From Dermacentor variabilis (lineage: Eukaryota > Arthropoda > Arachnida > Ixodida > Ixodidae): 64,000 nucleotides of DNA. The notes under the pieces were generated by a model. It had not been told where the DNA came from and ran no database searches. It saw only the letters and a program-made list of their open reading frames with translations. Positions 24,921 to 34,232 of this stretch are shown piece by piece. The number at the start of each line of letters is the position of its first letter. Position 1 is the stretch's first letter. The stretch lies in NCBI RefSeq assembly GCF_050947875.1, contig NC_134572.1, forward strand, positions 161,952,920 through 162,016,919. The letters are read 5' to 3'. A program made the translations under genes and the position numbers.

Positions 24921-25455
24921 TTTAGTTTAGCGTACGTAACTATAGCGTACGCTATACGCTATCATATAGCGTACGCTAAGCAGCGCACGTTTTCTACAAT
25001 TTTAGTTGGCCGGCGATATCTTCGGATCTCAGAGGCCATATGCTGTCGTTGCGGCTATTTCGCGCCTGTAGCGATAGGTGGCGCTGACATCTCGAACGTT
25101 TCTTTCGTTAGGCTTCGACTCGTTCGAAACGAGAAGCGATCTCTAAAACACCACGAGGTTATCCATAATACTGTGTCGTCGAAGCGGCCTGAGACTAAGC
25201 GAAAGCCGTTTACACAGTCATTTGCTACGAACGAAGTGCATTTTACAAAAGCAACGCCAAATTCAATTCGAAGCAGGCAGCCGGGACCGCCGCCATGTTT
25301 CCCGCAAACTCCGCAAAACCCGCAAAAACGCTAACGCTAACTCGTTTGCGTTGCGTACGCCCGCTATACCCGCTATTTCGTTTAGCGTTCAGCGCATGCG
25401 CAGTGACGACCCGCTATTTTTTAGCGTACGCAATGGTATAGCTACGCTATAGCCC
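24921..25455. mobile_element. foldback/MITE with TAGCGTACGCTA-type ends
   Basis: 24921-24985 is dense in TAGCGTACGCTA and TATAGCGTACG motifs. 25330-25455 has the mirror set (CGCTATACCCGCTA, TTAGCGTACGCAATGG, AGCTACGCTATAG). Each end is self-complementary as well as complementary to the other. The interior is noncoding. The exact element borders are uncertain. Confidence 0.5.
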
Positions 25456-26390
25456 GCCCTCGACCGCGAGAAACCTCTCCGTTAGCCGCTTGGCCGTCGA
25501 CCCCAAGCGAAAGCTATCGAAGCAGCGTGCGTTGCGAGCATTCTGTCGCAGCACCGAACGTGTCTGTTATTCCGGTAATCACACACTAGCTGAACATTTC
25601 GATGGAACGGTGGAGGCATAAACTCAAGCTGGTGAAGTAACTTTAGCGTAGACGTACGTGAGCTGCCTGATACGGGTGCCTGCCTCCACGGTCCAGCCAC
25701 CCGTTGGCGCAGAGCTTAACCGTCCAAAGAAAGAGCTAATATTGCTCTAACCAAGTGTAACATATTTTAAACATATATAAAAACAACGTGTTAACGATTA
25801 CACCCCTGCGAAAATTTACACCAGCAGCAAAGAAGAATATATTTTGTTACTGCTACTGTGTGTGGTTGAGCTATATGCCACCAGGTGGCTGCACCGTGCG
25901 GACCATTCACATTTGCGCTTCTGTTCATGGCCAGGCCCTGTCCCCTTGCGCTTGCGTTTACCCTAATACCGGACTCGCGAAACGCTATTGCGTTAGTAAT
26001 CTTCCGGTGTAAAGTGACAGCCGCAATCGCACAAACCCTGGCACCGATCAGATAGTGGCAGTCCGATGCGCTGCAGCCAGTCAGCTCGTGTACTGGCTTG
26101 CAGAGGGACACGATGTCGCAGCTTGACATATTGCCAGTCTGCAGTCCACAACGCAACAAAGTCGAATCAAAGTGCTCGCGAAAAGACAAACCGATACTGA
26201 CGGCGGAGCTCTCGTCAAAGACGGAGCACATTGTAACACAAGCAGACGACACTTGCTGTGTGCCGGAAGTGCTTAAATGTACTGAAAAATTGTGCTTGTG
26301 CATTCTCTCTATGTTATTTTCTTTTTATAAAAACAAATTAACTAGCATTCCAACTATTACGAACATCATTTGTTTAGCATAAAGTTTGAA
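25456..26390. other. intergenic or intronic sequence
   Basis: The 170-aa minus ORF (26303-25791) and the overlapping plus ORFs show no domain. If the M13 gene continues to lower coordinates this would be its intron. Confidence 0.35.
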
Positions 26391-26656
26391 AAATTATCGG
26401 TCACGAGCCCTGGTCAGCCAATCGGATAGCTCGCCCCACTGACGTCATATGGGTGATTTCGGTCATATGGGTAGGGGCGGCTTAAAATTACGCCGAGCAG
26501 TGTGCTGAGATCGGCAGCGATGTGCATTTTTAAAACCTTATAATTACACGCTTTACGCAGAGCACTTAGATGTGTCAATTAATGATCAGAATGACCTACT
26601 CTAACGACTCAGTGGGTTTGTAGAAAATCGTCAAAATCGTTTCAGGGTCCCTTTAA
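26391..26656. repeat. partial MITE, TTAAAGGGACCCTGA right end
   Basis: Ends 'tttcagggtccctttaa' at 26656, matching the end type of the MITE at 58577-59247 (gagggcccctttaa). No matching left end is visible, so only one side survives or the ends have diverged. Confidence 0.5.
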
Positions 26657-26736
26657 GTCACTCAATGCTCGACTAGCTGCCCTTCAAGGTTTCCATGACA
26701 ACGGAGTGACAAATAAAAGCGGGGCGTCCACAGCAC

Positions 26737-26850
26737 CTGTCCCAGCGCGCCGTAGTTGTAGGCGTCGGCAGCGTCGTGGAAGTACACGGGCTCCTGGATG
26801 ATGCCGGCGGGGACCAGCAGCCGGTTGCCGGAGAGATAGTACGCGTTCAC
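26737..26850 (-). CDS. M13 (neprilysin-like) metallopeptidase, exon C
   Basis: A 114-bp exon coding exactly 38 residues that begin VNAYYLSGNRLLVPAGI and end DAYNYGALGQ. It is bordered on the minus strand by gtccgccag before and GTGCTG after. VNAYY...N..(V/I)PAGI....(F/Y)...A...NYG.(I/L)G is the conserved block just before the HExxH zinc site in neprilysin and endothelin-converting enzymes, with Asn-Ala lining the substrate cleft. These are type II membrane or secreted zinc peptidases that cut short peptides, and ticks have large M13 families. The next exon, which should carry HExxH, is not seen at lower coordinates. The phase is 0 on both sides. High GC contrasts with the flanking introns. 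Confidence 0.85.
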
Positions 26851-27069
26851 CTGGCGGACACGTCATCGAACGATGTGAGGACACAATAGGAAAAAGGAGG
26901 TCAGCTCCTGCAGTGACACTTTTACTTATTTGTCGCGAAAGAGCGCCGAGAAATATTCTCACCTCGTATAGGATAAAAAGAAAGAGCTCAACAAACATCA
27001 AAGCTAACAGTGAAGAGAGAACGAACATGCACCCACAATTGTCGCAAAACATACGTAAAAAAATGTTAC
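26851..27069 (-). other. intron of the M13 gene, proximal part
   Basis: A pyrimidine-rich stretch (ctcctttttcctattgtgtc on the minus strand) precedes the acceptor of exon C. No other exon is recognised here. Confidence 0.5.
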
Positions 27070-27290
27070 AGGGTTTTACGTGCCAGAACCATGATCGGAT
27101 TATGAGGCACGCCGTAGTGGGGGACTCGGATATTTGGACCACCTAGGGTTCCTTAACGTGCACGTAAATCTAAGTACACGGTTGTTTTCGCATTGCGCCC
27201 GCCATTGGAATGCGCCCGCCATGCCGGGATTCGATCCCGCAACCTTGTGCTTAGCAGCCTAACACCATTGCCACGAAGCAACCGCGGCGG
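27070..27290 (-). repeat. tRNA-derived SINE, near full length
   Basis: The minus strand opens with a tRNA-like head (ccgccgcggttgcttcgtgg) containing a B-box-like GGTTGCGGGATCGAATCCC at about 27225-27245. It continues to a body ending in 'ctggcacgtaaaaccctgta'. It matches the body at 58-241 and 57700-57921. Pol III promotion of the ancestral copy is inferred from the tRNA-like head. It lies inside an M13 intron. Confidence 0.78.
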
Positions 27291-27689
27291 ATAGAACATA
27301 CGTATGTTACAATATGAAGCTGCACCAAGTTGCTAACCGGCCAGGTACAGTAGCTGAATAAACAAACAACAATCATAAAATGCTAATGACAAAATATTTT
27401 GTCAAAAAAGATACGTAGACCAATAAGAGGTTGAATTAGCTACAGGGGGATAATGGCAGCAACGCCGAGATGCCCTACTTAAATCTGCTATTTTTTCACG
27501 TAGGTGGGAAAACGCAACGCAAAGTCATATCGCAGCGACAACGTCTATGCATTCTTGCTGCTGTACCCACGGTCCCTTACGCTATTGTGTGAAATGTAAT
27601 ATGATGTCACAGTTTCCCCGAGATCTTTACTGCTTCTCGGTTGCGACGCCGAACCGAATCCGGGCCCTACAGTGGCGTAGCGATTAAAA
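27291..27689. other. no recognisable gene
   Basis: Intronic relative to the M13 gene. Nothing recognised. Confidence 0.4.
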
Positions 27690-28245
27690 GGGATAGCTGA
27701 AGACATTGAGGAAATTAATAACGGGAAGACTGAAACCAACGATAAGTTGAATGCCATGAACAAGCATCTTGAGAAAATTGGCGAGCTTGAAAAACAAGTC
27801 TGTGACTGCGCAAAAAGAATAGCATAGCTGGAAAGCGGGCTTAATTACGGCTATGACGGAGAAAGTAGACGCTCTAGAAAATAGAAGCCGGCCATCTAAT
27901 CTTATCATATATGGTCTCAAATAGTAACACAATGAAACAGCTGAATCTTTACGCGATACCGCTGACGAAGGTATATTTGAAGCTGTATTAGAATTTGCTA
28001 CCGCAGGAACCGAAAGAATTCATCGGATGGAGGCTCGAAAGCCGTGTAAGGAACACCAAGTGAGACCAGTAATATTAAAGCTACTGGACCACCGTGACAA
28101 AATTGGAATTTAATAACGATACTGAAAATTGAATGGCTCAAGCTATTCAATAACCGACGACTTTTCCCAATCTATTCGCAACGTCAGAAGGAAGCTTTAC
28201 CAAAAAAAAAAAGGAAACTGCGACCACCCAGAGAAGGTTACATTA
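27690..28245 (+). mobile_element. CR1-like LINE, ORF1 part, split by the LTR element
   Basis: Broken plus-strand frames give a coiled-coil-like stretch (NKHLEKIGELEKQVCD), then VDALENRSR and an ITDDFSQSIRNVRRKLYQ segment. The latter is typical of the C-terminal domain of LINE ORF1 RNA-binding proteins. Many stops occur. The sequence is interrupted at 28245 by the LTR element and appears to resume at 35005 (cttacgataaagttcgcata), reading on in the same protein family. An A11 run sits at 28202-28212. Confidence 0.65.
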
Positions 28246-28493
28246 TGTTACGTTTCGCCTACGACGCGCGGTATAGCCGGCGCGGATGCAACGGACGCCG
28301 GGGCTTCGTTCAAAGCGGCAGACATTTTGGCCCGTTCGGCGCCGCCGCTACGCCTCCCCGCCAAGCGCGTCCAGGCATGTTCCAATGCCACGTGTTTTCG
28401 TGTGCGCGCGTGTGTGTGTGTGCATGTTGGTGCCCACGCTTGTCAAAGCGCGGCAGCCGGGGAGAGGAGCTCCCCCAACTGTGAAGCGAGGTC

Positions 28494-28640
28494 TGAGCGG
28501 CGCCGGCCCGGCGGATGCGTCACCTACTCGTCTCAACGTCCCCGAGCGGCGCCGGCCCGGCGGATGCGTCACCTACTCGTCTCAACGTGGCCGAGCGGCG
28601 CCGGCCCGGCGGATGCGTCACCTACTCGTCCCAACGTGCC
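28494..28640 (+). repeat. 49-bp tandem repeat in 5' LTR, 3 copies
   Basis: Units start at 28494, 28543 and 28592 with GAGCGGCGCCGGCCCGG and end ...CTACTCGTCTCAACGT. The 3' LTR has four units. They lie just upstream of the TATA box, so they may act as promoter elements. Confidence 0.92.
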
Positions 28641-28701
28641 CGAGCGGTGAAGTCACGTGCGCGTCTATAGAGGCGTTCCTTCTTGCCCTCAACTGCGAGA
28701 G

Positions 28702-28708
28702 TATAAAA
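28702..28708 (+). promoter_or_regulatory. TATA box of 5' LTR
   Basis: TATAAAA, about 60 bp after the tandem repeats and about 110 bp before the polyadenylation signal. The U3-R-U5 layout is as expected. Confidence 0.7.
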
Positions 28709-28817
28709 GCAGCTGCCCCCGGACGCCGAGAGAGGCTCCGATTTCTTCTGTTGAGTAACGTGCTCTCCCGTCTCTCCACTTCGGTCGACCTGACCGCCCG
28801 CTCTTATGCGATGCTAG

Positions 28818-28823
28818 AATAAA
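28818..28823 (+). promoter_or_regulatory. LTR polyadenylation signal
   Basis: AATAAA about 115 bp after the TATA box. The copy that would serve in the 3' LTR is at 34857-34862. Confidence 0.6.
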
Positions 28824-28965
28824 CAAGTTGTTCTGTTACCAGTCGACTCATGCTTTGCCGGGACCTTCGAATGCTTCCAGTTGTGCCCCAGGCCGCCAGG
28901 CCAACGCTACCCTTGGGGCTTGCGACCCAGGTGCAACAACGCGCGTCAGCGCTGAGTTTCCAACA

Positions 28966-29280
28966 ACTGTCTGCCAGCGGTGAGATCGCGACAACGGAGG
29001 CCAGCAGCGAAGATATGCAGTTGACTGTATGCTGAGCAGCACAACGACCATCCGGGAGCAGTGCAACGAGCCCTGTGTGATGACTGGTTGCCTGCAGCGG
29101 AACGACTGCGCTGAATTCTTGGCTGCGAGGTTTGGTGAGTGCGGGACTTTCTTCTTCTGAGTTTTGCCAGGCTTTTGTTAGCGTCAGAAACAGAGCTGGT
29201 AATTGTGGTTGTCGTTGCTGCCGGGTTAGTTTGCGGCAAGACAATAGTAGGCAGTAGAGAAAGCAGCATTCAGAGCAGCC
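28966..29280 (+). other. LTR element leader
   Basis: 315 bp between the 5' LTR and the gag ATG. The sequence right after the LTR (actgtctgccagcggtgaga) does not begin with TGG, so I cannot name a priming tRNA. No ORF of interest. Confidence 0.5.
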
Positions 29281-30322
29281 ATGGATTTGAAGTCGTTGCG
29301 CAAACCGAAATTGCTGGAGCTTGCAAGAGAGTTGGGTCTGGATGTCTCGCACAAACTCAAAAAACCAGAACTGCTAAGGGCTATTCTTGAGTTAGAAGCT
29401 GAGGATGACGAGCTGTCGGAATGCCTTGAGACCATTGAGGAGAGGGAGACGGCAAAAAGAAAGGAGCGCGAACTTAAAGAGCAAAAAGAGAAACAGGAGC
29501 GCGAACGAAAAGAACAAAAACAAAAAGAAAAAGAAGAGCGCGACTACGCTTTGGAAATGAAGCGTCTCGAGGTAGAGATGGAACGCGCTCGTAATGGAAG
29601 TCAGGCACACGGTGCAGGAGAACGAGTATTGTTCAAAATGACTGACCTGATGCGGCCGTTTAAGCTTGGAGAGGACATTGGTTTGTTCCTGGTTAACTTT
29701 GAGCGAACTTGCGAGAAGCAGGGGTTCTCTCGGGAAACGTGGCCACAGCGCTTGCTCACTTTGTTACCCGGCGAAGCGGCCGACGTAGTCGCTCGCTTGA
29801 ATAGAGAGGAGGCAGAGGATTTCGACAAAGTGAAATCGAGTCTGCTAAAAAAGACAGGCTGTCAGCGGAGGCGTTCCGTCGGAAGTTTCGGGAAAATGAG
29901 AAAGGCAAAAGTGAGTCATATACAGAGTTTGCCTACAGGCTTATGTCAAACATGCAGGAGTGGCTCAAAGAAGAGAAAGCGTTTGGTGACCACGAGAAAG
30001 TTCTGCAGTGTTTCGGGCTAGAACAGTTTTATAGTCGGTTACCTGAGAACGTGCGGTACTGGGTCTTGGATAGGCCAGACGTTAGTACAGTGGCTAAAGC
30101 CGCTGAGCTAGCCGAGGAGTTTGTGACGCGTCGGGCTCGCGGAGCTAAGACGGTCAAAAGGGTGAATTTGGCTCGAAGTTTGAGAGGCCGAAGTTCACGC
30201 CCATAAGATTAAAGGGGGACACACGTAGTGCGGATGCGAGTGAAAGCAGTCCGACAGAACGTAAGGAGACGGCGGCTGCCGAAGCCGAACGCAGAAAGCG
30301 GTTCGAGACGAGGCAAGCGCGC
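29281..30322 (+). pseudogene. gag: Gag with SAP-like N-terminus and SCAN-like capsid, two frame breaks
   Basis: The frame starting ATG at 29281 gives a SAP-like helix pair (LKSLRKPKLLELARELGL). A highly charged Lys/Glu coiled coil (residues ~48-100) and the capsid N-part (FKLGEDIGLFLVNFERTC) follow. At about 29850-29860, at CTA AAA AAG A, the sense continues in the -1 frame to 30206. There HEKVLQCFGLEQFYSRLPE and VSTVAKAAELAEEF resemble the helices of SCAN domains (LVLEQFL..LP.E...W). A second -1 break at about 30165-30172 (TTTGGCTCG) leads into the frame that holds the zinc knuckle and pol. Both breaks look like single-base losses in short homopolymers, so the parent probably had one Gag-Pol frame. 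Gag would form the particle and package RNA. Confidence 0.82.
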
Positions 30323-33300
30323 GTGTGTTATACGTGCCAGAAGCCGGGTCACTTTTCGGCGCAGCGTCCGGAAACAAAAACAAAAGTCGTGTTTTTGTCA
30401 TTATGCAGCACTGACGAGAACATGAAGCTTCTCGAGCCTTACATGCGAGACCTCCTCGTGAACGGGAAAGAGTGCCGAGTGCTTCGCGATTCCGCAGCTA
30501 CGATGGATGTAGTTCACCCCTCCTACGTAGAACCCGATATGTTCACGGGCGAGTGCGCATGGATCAAGCAAGCCGTGGAAGCTCATAGCGTGTGTCTGCC
30601 CGTAGCAAAAGTGCTTATTGAAGGACCTTTCGGAGCGCTTGAGACGGAGGCCGCAGTGTCATCTATGCTGCCCCCCCAGTACCCGTACCTATTTTCGAAC
30701 AGGTCCGATCACCTCCTGCGCGAGAAGGGGCTTTTGTTTGGTGAGGCTAGCGTTCAGGCCTTAACCAGATCGAAGGTTCGGGAGCTCGCTGCAAAGGCGG
30801 TAGTTGCGGCGCCGACGTTGTCGAACAATGAAAAAGGGTCAGAGGCGCAGCAAGCTGATATTCAGAGCACGCCCGAACTGAATAAAATTGAGCCTGTAGC
30901 GTTAAAGGCACCAGATACTGGAGAGGAAATTCCCGACACGGGAAAGTTAGAAGAGCTATCTGCAGATTTGCTCATCGCGCCTACGTCAGACGGACTTGAG
31001 AGGTTGCTAAAAGTCAGCCGGTCGGCTTTGATAGCCGAGCAAAAGAAGGATGGCAGCCTAGAAAACATACGCTGCATTGTCAAGGGAGGTATCGCCAAGA
31101 AAAATGCTCGCTTTGTGGAAAGAGGTGGGGTCCTGTACCGGAAGTATCTAGACCGCAGGGGAGTGGAGTTCGATCAGCTGATCGTTCCTCAGTGCTCCCG
31201 TCAGGATCTGTTGCGCTTGTCGCATGGGGGTTCGTGGTCCGGACACCTAGGAGTTAAGAAAACTAAGGACCGTCTCTTGCAAGAGTACTATTGGCCAGGG
31301 TGTTTTCGGGACGCAGACCACTTTGTGAAGACATGTGACACCTGTCAGCGGGTGGGCAAACCAGGGGACAAATCGAGGGCGCCGTTGAAGTTGGTACCTA
31401 TCATTACGGAGCCTTTTAGACGGCTCGTTATTGATACAGTGGGACCTCTGCCGGTAACAGCCACGGGGTACAGACACATTTTGACTGTGATCTGCCCAGC
31501 GACAAAGTTCCCTGAAGCAGTGCCGCTTAAAGAACTCAGCTCAGTTGAGATAGTCAATGCACTACTGTCCATATTTGCACGAGTTGGTTTTCCTGCGGAA
31601 ATCCAGTCAGATCAGGGCACGGTGTTTACGAGCGCTTTGACGACAGCCTTTCTCGAAAGGTGCGGGGTAAAGCTGTTACACAGCTCGGTGTACCACCCAC
31701 AGTCGAATTCCGTTGAGAAGCTCCACTCCGTCATGAAGCGCGTGTTGAGAGCATTGTGTTTTGAACAACAAACGGACTGGGAGCTGTGTCTGCCTGGGGT
31801 GATGTTTGCATTAAGGACCGCGCCGCATGCGGCTACGGGGTTTTCGCCAGCTGAGCTGGTGTACGGTCGCTCGCTGCGATCTCCGCTTCGCATGCTTCGA
31901 GAATCGTGGGAAGGCAGGGGCGACGACCCAGTCGTGGTGGAGTACGTGCTTAAGCTCCTCGAACGCTTAAGAAGGGCACAGGAGTTGTCAGGTGAAGCAA
32001 TGGCAAAGGCCCAGCAGAGGGCCAAGGTTTATTATGATCGGACAGCCAGGGCCCGTCGTTTTGAGGTGGGCGATGAGGTCATGATATTGCGCACATCGCT
32101 AAAAAACAAACTAGACGTGCAGTGGGAGGGCCCAGCACGAATTGTTCAAAAACTGTCGGACGTCAACTACGTGGTGAGTCTGCCAGGAAAGCGGAAAGCA
32201 CAGCAAGTTTACCACTGTAATCTGCTCAAACCCTATAAACAACGGGAAGCAGTGGTGTGCATGATGGTAAACGTTCCTGAAGAGCTTCCGGTCGAGCTTC
32301 CGGGACTAGGCTCAGTGACGAACAGGAAAGACACCGATCAAGTCATTAGTGACTTAATCAGTAGAGCATCGCTGTCGCCTGAGCAGAAAACCGAACTACA
32401 CCAGCTCTTACAAGAGTTTCAAGGTCTGTTCTCTGAGAGGCCTGGTAGGACTTCTGTCCTTACTCATGATATAGAACTTACCTCCCCAGAGCCAGTACGA
32501 TCCAAGGCGTATCGGGTGTCACCCCGCCAGAGCGATATTATGGAGGCTGAGGTAAAGAAAATGCTACAGCTCGGTGTTATTGAGGCAGGTGAGAGTGATT
32601 ATACCTTCCCTTTGATTTTAGTTGAGGTACCGGGCAAGGAACCTCGTCTTTGCGTCGACTACCGCAGGCTTAATTCCATCACTAAGGATCAAATTTATCC
32701 GATCCCTAACATCGAGGAGCGCCTTGAGAAAGTTAGTAGCGCTCAGTTTATTTCCACCCTAGATCTTGTCAGGGGTTATTGGCAGGTTCCACTTACAGAA
32801 GAGGCTAGTAGGTATGCGGCGTTCATTTCACCAATGGGAACGTTCCGTCCTAAAGTTTTGAGTTTTGGTTTGAAGAACGCGCCATACTGCTTTTCAAGCC
32901 TCATGGATAAAGTGTTGCGGGGACAGCAAGAATTCGCTTTACCGTATCTAGACGACGTAGCGATATTCTCCGCATCCTGGTCTGAGCATATGGCCCACTT
33001 GCGGGCAGTGCTAACCCGCCTGCGCGATGCGGGCTTGGCAGTCAAGGCTCCCAAGTGCCAGTTAGCACAGGCCGAGGTTGTCTACCTCGGTCACGTGATT
33101 GGACGGGGTCGTCGCCGCCCCTCTGAAATAAAGGTGGCCGCTGTGCGAGACTTCCCGCAACCGCGCACGAAGGCCGATATTCGGTCGTTCTTAGGTGTCG
33201 CCGGCTACTATCAGAGGTACATCCCCAGGTACTCTGATATCGCGGCTCCCCTGACGGATGCTCTAAGAAAGACAGAGCCGCAAACAGTCGTCTGGGACGA

Positions 33301-33751
33301 GACAAAGGAAAGAGCTTTTAGCGCCCTAAAGAGTGCCCTAACAAGCCAGCCTGTGCTACGATCGCCCGACTACACAAAAGGGTTTGTTGTTCAGTGCGAT
33401 GCTAGTGAGCGAGGCATGGGCGTTCTACTGTGCCAACGGGAAAATGGAGAAGTAGAACACCCCGTCCTGTATGCTAGTCGTAAGCTGACCAGTCGTGAGC
33501 AGGCGTACAGCGCCACCGAGAAAGAGTGTGCGTGTCTCGTGTGGGCCGTTCAGAAATTGTCATGCTACCTAGCCGGCTCGAGGTTTATCATTGAGACGGA
33601 TCACTGCCCTCTCCAATGGCTGCAGACCATCTCTCCCAAAAATGGCCGCCTCCTGCGCTGGAGCCTCGCTTTGCAACAATATTCCTTTGAGGTGCGTTAC
33701 AAAAAGGGGAGTCTCAACGGTAACGCCGATGGCTTAAGTCGAAGCCCCTAA
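30323..33751 (+). CDS. pol: Pol: zinc knuckle, protease, integrase, RT, RNase H
   Basis: 1142 residues in this frame, which is open upstream to about 30149; no native start is expected because it should be fused to Gag. Domains in order: knuckle CYTCQKPGHFSAQ (2-14; last Cys replaced); protease VLRDSAATMDVV (53-64; usual DSGA is DSAA); integrase zinc module HGGSWSGH and CDTC (~299-340); integrase catalytic Asp371, Asp430 and Glu465 (IDTVGP, SDQGTVF, VEKLHS); GPY/F module near 600 (WEGPARIV); RT with CVDYRRLN and YLDD at 875-878; RNase H with CDAS, EKE and ETDH (1026, ~1068, 1093) and final NADGLSR. Integrase before RT is the notable feature. Only the protease and the knuckle look damaged. Confidence 0.93.
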   Translation: MCYTCQKPGHFSAQRPETKTKVVFLSLCSTDENMKLLEPYMRDLLVNGKECRVLRDSAATMDVVHPSYVEPDMFTGECAWIKQAVEAHSVCLPVAKVLIEGPFGALETEAAVSSMLPPQYPYLFSNRSDHLLREKGLLFGEASVQALTRSKVRELAAKAVVAAPTLSNNEKGSEAQQADIQSTPELNKIEPVALKAPDTGEEIPDTGKLEELSADLLIAPTSDGLERLLKVSRSALIAEQKKDGSLENIRCIVKGGIAKKNARFVERGGVLYRKYLDRRGVEFDQLIVPQCSRQDLLRLSHGGSWSGHLGVKKTKDRLLQEYYWPGCFRDADHFVKTCDTCQRVGKPGDKSRAPLKLVPIITEPFRRLVIDTVGPLPVTATGYRHILTVICPATKFPEAVPLKELSSVEIVNALLSIFARVGFPAEIQSDQGTVFTSALTTAFLERCGVKLLHSSVYHPQSNSVEKLHSVMKRVLRALCFEQQTDWELCLPGVMFALRTAPHAATGFSPAELVYGRSLRSPLRMLRESWEGRGDDPVVVEYVLKLLERLRRAQELSGEAMAKAQQRAKVYYDRTARARRFEVGDEVMILRTSLKNKLDVQWEGPARIVQKLSDVNYVVSLPGKRKAQQVYHCNLLKPYKQREAVVCMMVNVPEELPVELPGLGSVTNRKDTDQVISDLISRASLSPEQKTELHQLLQEFQGLFSERPGRTSVLTHDIELTSPEPVRSKAYRVSPRQSDIMEAEVKKMLQLGVIEAGESDYTFPLILVEVPGKEPRLCVDYRRLNSITKDQIYPIPNIEERLEKVSSAQFISTLDLVRGYWQVPLTEEASRYAAFISPMGTFRPKVLSFGLKNAPYCFSSLMDKVLRGQQEFALPYLDDVAIFSASWSEHMAHLRAVLTRLRDAGLAVKAPKCQLAQAEVVYLGHVIGRGRRRPSEIKVAAVRDFPQPRTKADIRSFLGVAGYYQRYIPRYSDIAAPLTDALRKTEPQTVVWDETKERAFSALKSALTSQPVLRSPDYTKGFVVQCDASERGMGVLLCQRENGEVEHPVLYASRKLTSREQAYSATEKECACLVWAVQKLSCYLAGSRFIIETDHCPLQWLQTISPKNGRLLRWSLALQQYSFEVRYKKGSLNGNADGLSRSP

Positions 33752-34220
33752 CGTAGGAATCAGCCTCAAAATTGTTTGTTACTGATGTTTTTCTTCCTGA
33801 GGCACGATTTTTAACATATTGCTTTTGTGTAGTGTTTCAAAGTGATGATGTGCTTTCTAGTGCAATTTTCCAATTTGTGGACGCGTTCTGAGTGCTGCTA
33901 GACTACTGTAAGGAACTAGGCAGTGGTATAAAAGGGGAAAGAGCCTGGCAGGGCTTAGTGAAGGTTGTGCCGTGCTTGCTGAATGACCGGTTGAGTTTCG
34001 GCGTAGTTCTAACGCTTGCCGGGAACGAGAACAAAAATGTCAACTCTCCCGAAGTCACTTTGCAGTGTCCTGTGTGAACCTGAACGAGAGAACGAGGCCT
34101 TCTCTGTGCGCTGCGCTCAAGAAACGTCGAGGGACGCCCGACTTCGGTTATGAGCATCATCGAGCGACATCCCTCCGGACAGCGGATGCAGTCCCCTGAC
34201 CATCGGGATCTCCTTCCCCC
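33752..34220 (+). other. 3' noncoding region of the LTR element
   Basis: About 470 bp between the pol stop and the polypurine stretch. No env-like or other domain is recognised; the 85-aa minus ORF is not convincing. Confidence 0.6.
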
Positions 34221-34232
34221 GGCGGGGCGGTC
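34221..34232 (+). promoter_or_regulatory. polypurine tract candidate
   Basis: GGCGGGGCGGTC directly abuts the 3' LTR. It is purine-rich and correctly placed to prime plus-strand synthesis, though interrupted by C. Confidence 0.6.

Larger units (their letters stand above)
28246..28965 (+). repeat. 5' LTR
   Basis: 720 bp, starting TGTTACGTTTCGCC and ending TTTCCAACA. It has a TATAAAA box, an AATAAA signal and three 49-bp tandem units at 28494-28640. It is almost identical to the 3' LTR apart from one repeat unit, 3 bp near 28490, and scattered substitutions, which indicates fairly recent insertion. Confidence 0.93.

Noticed and set aside
25791..26303. 170-aa minus ORF as an M13 exon
   Set aside because: It lacks HExxH, the GENIAD block and other M13 motifs, and has no GC rise or exon-like borders.
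28129..28822. ORFs across the LTRs (173-178 aa, and the matching set at 34314-34861)
   Set aside because: They run through LTR tandem repeats, promoter and polyadenylation signal in overlapping frames. The LTR structure explains the sequence.
28966..28990. Primer-binding site directly after the 5' LTR of the integrase-first element
   Set aside because: No TGG start or match to a tRNA 3' end that I can recognise, so it was not annotated.
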